Assembly: GCA_030433005.1 (NCBI GenBank)
Contig: JAUILQ010000012.1
Location: forward strand, 1 to 64,000
Direction: 5' to 3'
Length of the DNA: 64,000 nt
From: Alphaproteobacteria bacterium
GTDB taxonomy: Bacteria; Pseudomonadota; Alphaproteobacteria; Kiloniellales; DSM-21159
Part shown: piece by piece, positions 62,538 through 64,000 of the stretch
How positions within the stretch are numbered: the first letter of the stretch is position 1
Layout: every line of letters starts with the position of its first letter
The notes under the pieces: model-generated
Databases searched by the model: none
Seen by the model: only the letters and a program-made list of their open reading frames with translations
What the model was told of the DNA's origin: nothing
Position numbers and translations under genes: made by a program

Positions 62538-63728
62538 GTGTCTCTTGCCGCTCCCGACGCTGCCCCTGGTTCCTGCGCGTCGCCGCCGCGCCGTCCCGCC
62601 GCGCTGGAGGCCATCGATTTCTCGCCGGTGCGCCGGCCGCTCGGCGAGGCGCGCGGCCTGCCCAACGCCGTCTATACCGATCCCGACTACCACCGTCACG
62701 AGATGGCCCGGGTGCTGCACGGCGGCTGGGCCTGCCTGGCCTCGGCCAGCGAGGTGCCGGCGCCGGGCGACGTCAAGCCGATCGAGTTCGGCGGCGCGCC
62801 GCTGATCCTGCTGCGCGACCGCAAGGGCGCGGTGCGGGTCTTCCACAACGTCTGCCGGCATCGCGGCGCCCGCCTGGTGCGGGAGGCGGCCTGCAAGCGC
62901 CCCGGGCTGGTCTGCCCCTACCACGCCTGGAGCTACGGGCTGGACGGCCGGCTGATGAAGACTCCCGATGTCGGCGGGCCTGGGCGCCACGAGGTCGAGG
63001 GCCTGGACAAGGCGGCGACCGGCCTGCTGCCGGTGCGCAGCGGTCTCTGGGCCGACTTCGTCTTCGTCGACCTGTCGGGCGACGCGCCGCCGCTGGAGCA
63101 GCACCTGGCGCCGCTGGCCGCACGCTGGGCGCGCTACGACCTTTCGGGCCTCAGGCGCGTCGAGAGCATGAGCCTGACGGTGCGGGCCAACTGGAAGCTC
63201 GCGACCGAGAACTTTCTCGAGAGCTACCATCTGCCGGTCGTCCACCCCTCGCTGAACGGCTACTCGCGGCTCGACGACCACTACTACTTCGAGGCTTGGC
63301 CGGCGGTCGGCGCCGGCACGAGCGCCTACGTGCCGCAGGGCGAGGCGGGTCCGGCCCTGCCGCGCTTCCCCGGGCTCGAAGACGGGGAAGCGGCGGTCGG
63401 CGAGTACCCCGTGGTCTTCCCGAACCTCTGGCTCGGCGTCCAGGGCGACCACTTCTTCGGCATCGTCGTCTATCCCGAGGCGCCGGCGGTCAGCCGCGAG
63501 GTGCTGCATCTCTACGGCACCAGCCCGCAGGCCGGCGACGCGGCCTTCGCGCCGACCGTGGCCGACACCCTGGCGCGCTGGCGGGGCGTCTTCGAGGAGG
63601 ACGTCGGCCCGGTCGAGGCCATGCAGGCCGGGCGCGCCTCGCCGGCCTTCGACGGCGGCGTGCTGACCCGCGTCCACGACCCGGCGAGCCACCGCTTCAT
63701 GCAGGCGATCGCCGAGCGCATGGACTGA
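62538..63728 (+). CDS. Rieske non-heme iron oxygenase, alpha subunit
   Basis: 396 residues. Rieske cluster ligands C106/H108 (CRHRGARLV) and C126/H129 (CPYHAWSYG). The mononuclear iron site is in ATENFLESYHLPVVHPSL (two His), C-terminal SRPBCC-like domain. The layout resembles choline monooxygenase, glycine betaine (GbcA) and carnitine oxygenases, so demethylation or hydroxylation of a quaternary or methyl amine is a reasonable guess. GTG at 62538 follows GGGAGG. No reductase gene is adjacent. Confidence 0.88.
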   Translation: MSLAAPDAAPGSCASPPRRPAALEAIDFSPVRRPLGEARGLPNAVYTDPDYHRHEMARVLHGGWACLASASEVPAPGDVKPIEFGGAPLILLRDRKGAVRVFHNVCRHRGARLVREAACKRPGLVCPYHAWSYGLDGRLMKTPDVGGPGRHEVEGLDKAATGLLPVRSGLWADFVFVDLSGDAPPLEQHLAPLAARWARYDLSGLRRVESMSLTVRANWKLATENFLESYHLPVVHPSLNGYSRLDDHYYFEAWPAVGAGTSAYVPQGEAGPALPRFPGLEDGEAAVGEYPVVFPNLWLGVQGDHFFGIVVYPEAPAVSREVLHLYGTSPQAGDAAFAPTVADTLARWRGVFEEDVGPVEAMQAGRASPAFDGGVLTRVHDPASHRFMQAIAERMD

Positions 63729-63832
63729 GCCGCCGGGCCGCGGCAGCCGAGGGCTCTTGCCTTGGCATCGGCGAAGTGGGATCCAGGGGCGGGGGAGGCG
63801 CCTTCCCCCGTCGCTCCGCCACGCTGCCCCCG

Positions 63833-64000
63833 ATGCTGCCGCCCCGCTACGCTCCCTACCTCTTCGGCTTCCTGCTGTCCGGCCTGATGACGCTGATCGT
63901 CTCGGGGATCGTTTCCGTGCAGGCGCTGGGCGTCCGCCCGGAGACGCTGACGACCTGGATGGAGTCCTGGCTGACCTCCTGGGTCGTCGCCTTCCCGACG
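63833..64000 (+). CDS. DUF2798 family membrane protein, 3'-truncated by the window edge
   Basis: 56 residues visible. LPPRYAPYLFGFLLSGLMTLIVSGI is the first helix, and LTTWMESWLTSWVVAFPT begins the second, as in DUF2798 two-helix proteins of unknown function. ATG at 63833. The preceding 104-bp gap carries a GGGGGAGG...CCTTCCCCC hairpin (63791-63809) that may end the oxygenase transcript. Confidence 0.8.
   Translation, partial: MLPPRYAPYLFGFLLSGLMTLIVSGIVSVQALGVRPETLTTWMESWLTSWVVAFPT

Noticed and set aside
63791-63809. GGGGGAGG/CCTTCCCCC hairpin as an intrinsic terminator
   Set aside because: One-base bulge and no T tract; mentioned only in the neighbouring gene entry.
1-64000. CRISPR arrays, tRNA or rRNA genes, insertion sequences, prophage genes
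   Set aside because: No regularly spaced repeats, no tRNA cloverleaf with TTCGA-type T-arm, and no transposase, integrase or phage structural gene was seen on either strand.

Overview
The window is very GC-rich (around 70% by eye) and densely packed with genes. It looks like the chromosome of an alphaproteobacterium of the Rhodospirillales/Kiloniellales type. The case rests on the run ffh-rpsP-rimM-trmD-rplS-leuC-leuD-leuB-asd, a 1,642-residue NAD-dependent glutamate dehydrogenase, an ethylmalonyl-CoA-pathway pair (mcl2, mch) beside sdhCDAB, a TTG-started ffh, and promoters of the form TTGAC(C/G)-N16/17-TAnnnT. No rRNA, tRNA, CRISPR array, insertion sequence or prophage is visible. The organism assignment is inference.
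Layout. 0-8 kb: a truncated TPP enzyme, an FAA hydrolase, an MFS exporter, a split YeeE/YedE sulfur transporter pair, an old yellow enzyme with a TetR regulator, and an orphan amino-acid binding protein. 8-17 kb: a chemoreceptor with a duplicated sensor module, NAD-glutamate dehydrogenase, and a methyltransferase that seems to start at ATT. 17-27 kb: YbjQ, a UMF1-type transporter, a small protein divergent from a LysR regulator with a perfect dyad between them, a GIY-YIG gene framed by two inverted nested palindromes, then a minus-strand series (GT4 transferase, FlaA1-like epimerase/dehydratase, purH, cobalamin radical-SAM protein). 27-43.7 kb: the SRP/ribosome-maturation operon (with an intercalated double-VOC gene) and the leucine/aspartate-semialdehyde genes. 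The leu run is interrupted by two 30-32 bp-stem palindromes flanking leuD, an FAD amine oxidase, an antisense AAA ATPase and a trimethylamine-dehydrogenase-like flavoprotein. 43.7-47 kb: two overlapping TPR-glycosyltransferase genes. 47-56.4 kb: pyridoxal kinase, mcl2, oxyR, a Tat-exported amine oxidase, mch, a 762-bp structured gene-free gap, then sdhCDAB. 56.4-64 kb: PaiB-like protein, glycerophosphodiesterase, DUF6494, an L,D-transpeptidase next to a MepK-like endopeptidase, a dapF homologue lacking one catalytic cysteine, a Rieske oxygenase and a truncated DUF2798 protein.
How the genes work together. Amine and amino-acid turnover recurs (glutamate dehydrogenase, two FAD amine oxidases, the TMADH-like enzyme, the binding protein, the Rieske enzyme). 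Carbon from acetyl-CoA assimilation (mcl2, mch) would feed the TCA cycle at succinate dehydrogenase. Cell-envelope work is represented by the GT4/FlaA1 pair, the TPR-glycosyltransferases and the L,D-transpeptidase/endopeptidase pair.
The items most worth a second look are the GIY-YIG/palindrome module (19,985-20,444), the inverted palindromes around leuD, the Cys-to-Ser DapF, the structured gap before sdhC and the ATT start. None is proven from sequence alone.
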